A stretch of DNA of 6,906 bases from a bacterium (GTDB lineage: Bacteria > Zixibacteria > MSB-5A5 > GN15 > FEB-12): contig DAOWIM010000138.1 in the NCBI GenBank assembly GCA_030640905.1, forward strand, positions 1 through 6,906, in the 5' to 3' direction. Below the pieces are notes generated by a model that was not told the origin of the DNA, ran no database searches, and saw nothing but the letters and a program-made list of their open reading frames with translations. Of the stretch, positions 6,344 through 6,906 are shown one piece after another; the stretch's first letter is position 1, and every line of letters begins with the position of its first letter. The translations under genes were made by a program, and so were the position numbers.

Positions 6344-6362
6344 GGCAGGGTGCGGTTTCACC

Positions 6363-6398
6363 GGGAGGAATCAACAAGACGACTTGAGTATGGAATAG
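6363..6398 (+). promoter_or_regulatory. Leader of ROK gene: displaced Shine-Dalgarno and two-codon ORF
   Basis: GGGAGGA (6363-6369) is a strong Shine-Dalgarno sequence, but it lies about 29 bases before the ROK start. A minimal ORF, ATG-GAA-TAG (6390-6398), sits between them, and its stop directly abuts the ROK ATG. The TAG is in frame with the ROK gene, so the ROK protein cannot start further upstream. Reinitiation or translational coupling is possible but inferred. Confidence 0.35.
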
Positions 6399-6906
6399 AT
6401 GTCTGAGAAACCAGTATATGCCGGGATTGATATTGGTGGCACGAATGTAAAGTTCGGGCTGGTTGGCCACGACGGTCAGATTCTCCACCGGGAACAAAGA
6501 CCAACGCTCGCCCACAAAGGTGCGAAGCCGTTGATGCATCTTATCGGCAATATCGGCGAACAACTCCTGCTACATGCCGCCGAGGAAGATTACGAAGTGA
6601 AATGGCTCGGGGTGGGAACGCCGGGGGCGGTTGATTTCTCCAGCGGCACAGTGATCGGACCTTGTCCAAATATCGATGGTTGGAAAGGGATGGAGATTGG
6701 GGCGAATCTTCGCGAACGTCTCAACCTTCCGGTCTGGATCGATAACGATGCCAATGCGATGGCCTTAGCCGAGACTCGGTTCGGAGCGGCAAGCGGGGCG
6801 CCATCGGTTGTCTGTGTGACGGTCGGGACCGGAGTTGGTGGAGGAATAGTGCTTGACGGCAAAGTCTATCGCGGAGCCAACTATTCAGCGGGCGAGCTGG
6901 GTCATA
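6399..6906 (+). CDS. ROK-family sugar kinase (glucokinase-like), C-terminal half outside window
   Basis: The 169 visible codons are the N-terminal half of a ROK kinase, usually about 310-325 residues, which phosphorylates glucose or a related sugar with ATP in the cytoplasm. The phosphate-binding segment GIDIGGTNVKFGL begins at residue 9. VGTPGAVD is at 72-79. WIDNDANAMALAE is at 113-125, with Asp117 as the expected catalytic base. VGTGVGGG is at 142-149. The ROK signature segment ends in GELGH (165-169), where Glu166 and His169 normally contact sugar and zinc. The zinc cysteine cluster would lie just beyond the window. No helix-turn-helix domain precedes the kinase fold, so it is an enzyme rather than a ROK repressor. 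Substrate (glucose, N-acetylglucosamine, N-acetylmannosamine, fructose) cannot be decided here. An in-frame TAG at 6396 fixes the ATG at 6399 as the most upstream start. Confidence 0.93.
   Translation, partial: MSEKPVYAGIDIGGTNVKFGLVGHDGQILHREQRPTLAHKGAKPLMHLIGNIGEQLLLHAAEEDYEVKWLGVGTPGAVDFSSGTVIGPCPNIDGWKGMEIGANLRERLNLPVWIDNDANAMALAETRFGAASGAPSVVCVTVGTGVGGGIVLDGKVYRGANYSAGELGH

Larger units (their letters stand above)
6276..6345. repeat. 8-bp inverted repeat CCTTGACA / TGTCAAGG enclosing a 54-base core
   Basis: CCTTGACA (6276-6283) and its exact reverse complement TGTCAAGG (6338-6345) bracket a 54-base core upstream of the ROK gene. The arms place two TTGACA hexamers facing each other. It could be a closing stem of a structured RNA, the ends of a tiny element, or paired promoters or operators. 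Confidence 0.5.
6074..6398. other. 325-base divergent intergenic region, repeat-rich, no gene seen
   Basis: This spacer separates the 5' ends of the pentapeptide gene and the ROK kinase gene. The first 60 bases hold the expression signals of the pentapeptide gene. Bases 6184-6270 are GC-rich palindromic and GATGAC-type repeats. Bases 6276-6345 are an inverted/direct repeat block with possible promoters in both directions. Bases 6346-6398 are the immediate leader of the ROK gene. No convincing protein gene or known RNA family was recognised: no tRNA, no SRP core and no riboswitch I know. Confidence 0.7.

Noticed and set aside
6270..6380. SRP RNA (4.5S) or riboswitch
   Set aside because: AAGGCAG and GGTGCTG resemble fragments of SRP RNA, but the conserved GTCAGGTCCGGAAGGAAGCAGC core is absent. 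No known riboswitch core was recognised.
6273..6563. 96-codon minus-strand ORF
   Set aside because: It is antisense to the start of the ROK kinase, which has unmistakable motifs.

Overview
The window (roughly 50% GC by eye) is a compact bacterial chromosome segment with four protein genes on both strands. Two of the genes run off the window edges. The best clue to the host is the large secreted protein at the left. Its cohesin-like domain followed by a paired dockerin-like calcium-loop unit (RGDINLNE... then SDINNNN...) is the arrangement I associate, from memory, with candidate division Zixibacteria and related FCB-group lineages. The eukaryote/alphaproteobacteria-like motif 2 of the histidyl-tRNA synthetase fits an uncultured lineage but does not settle the placement. 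I could not run a database search.

Layout from left to right. (1) 1-2410, minus strand: at least 803 codons of an exported multidomain protein, with a signal peptide, Ig/cadherin-like modules with a recurring Cys-Lys-Phe motif, a cohesin-like domain and a dockerin-like pair. It has a strong ribosome binding site and its C-terminus lies outside the window. (2) 2411-2639: a divergent intergenic region with one candidate sigma-70-type promoter in each direction. (3) 2640-4067, plus strand: complete hisS. (4) 4064-6073, minus strand: a complete 669-residue pentapeptide-repeat protein with an N-terminal Cys/His cluster and a C-terminal two-helix, pore-loop-like membrane module. It converges on hisS and the two stop codons overlap. 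(5) 6074-6398: a 325-base divergent intergenic region. It holds a strong extended -10 promoter for the pentapeptide gene, a GATGAC-rich palindromic repeat, a GC hairpin, and a block of inverted and direct repeats around two opposed TTGACA hexamers. (6) 6399-6906, plus strand: the N-terminal half of a ROK-family sugar kinase, cut just after its ExGH zinc/substrate motif.

The genes do not form an obvious pathway. hisS is translation housekeeping, the ROK gene is sugar phosphorylation, the left gene is an exported surface or extracellular protein, and the pentapeptide/membrane protein is of unknown function. The pentapeptide gene looks like an insertion or accessory gene: it is locally more AT-rich, opposes its neighbours and is followed by a repeat-rich spacer. 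It is the most plausible source of undescribed biology here. I see no defence island, CRISPR array, tRNA, rRNA or transposase in the window.
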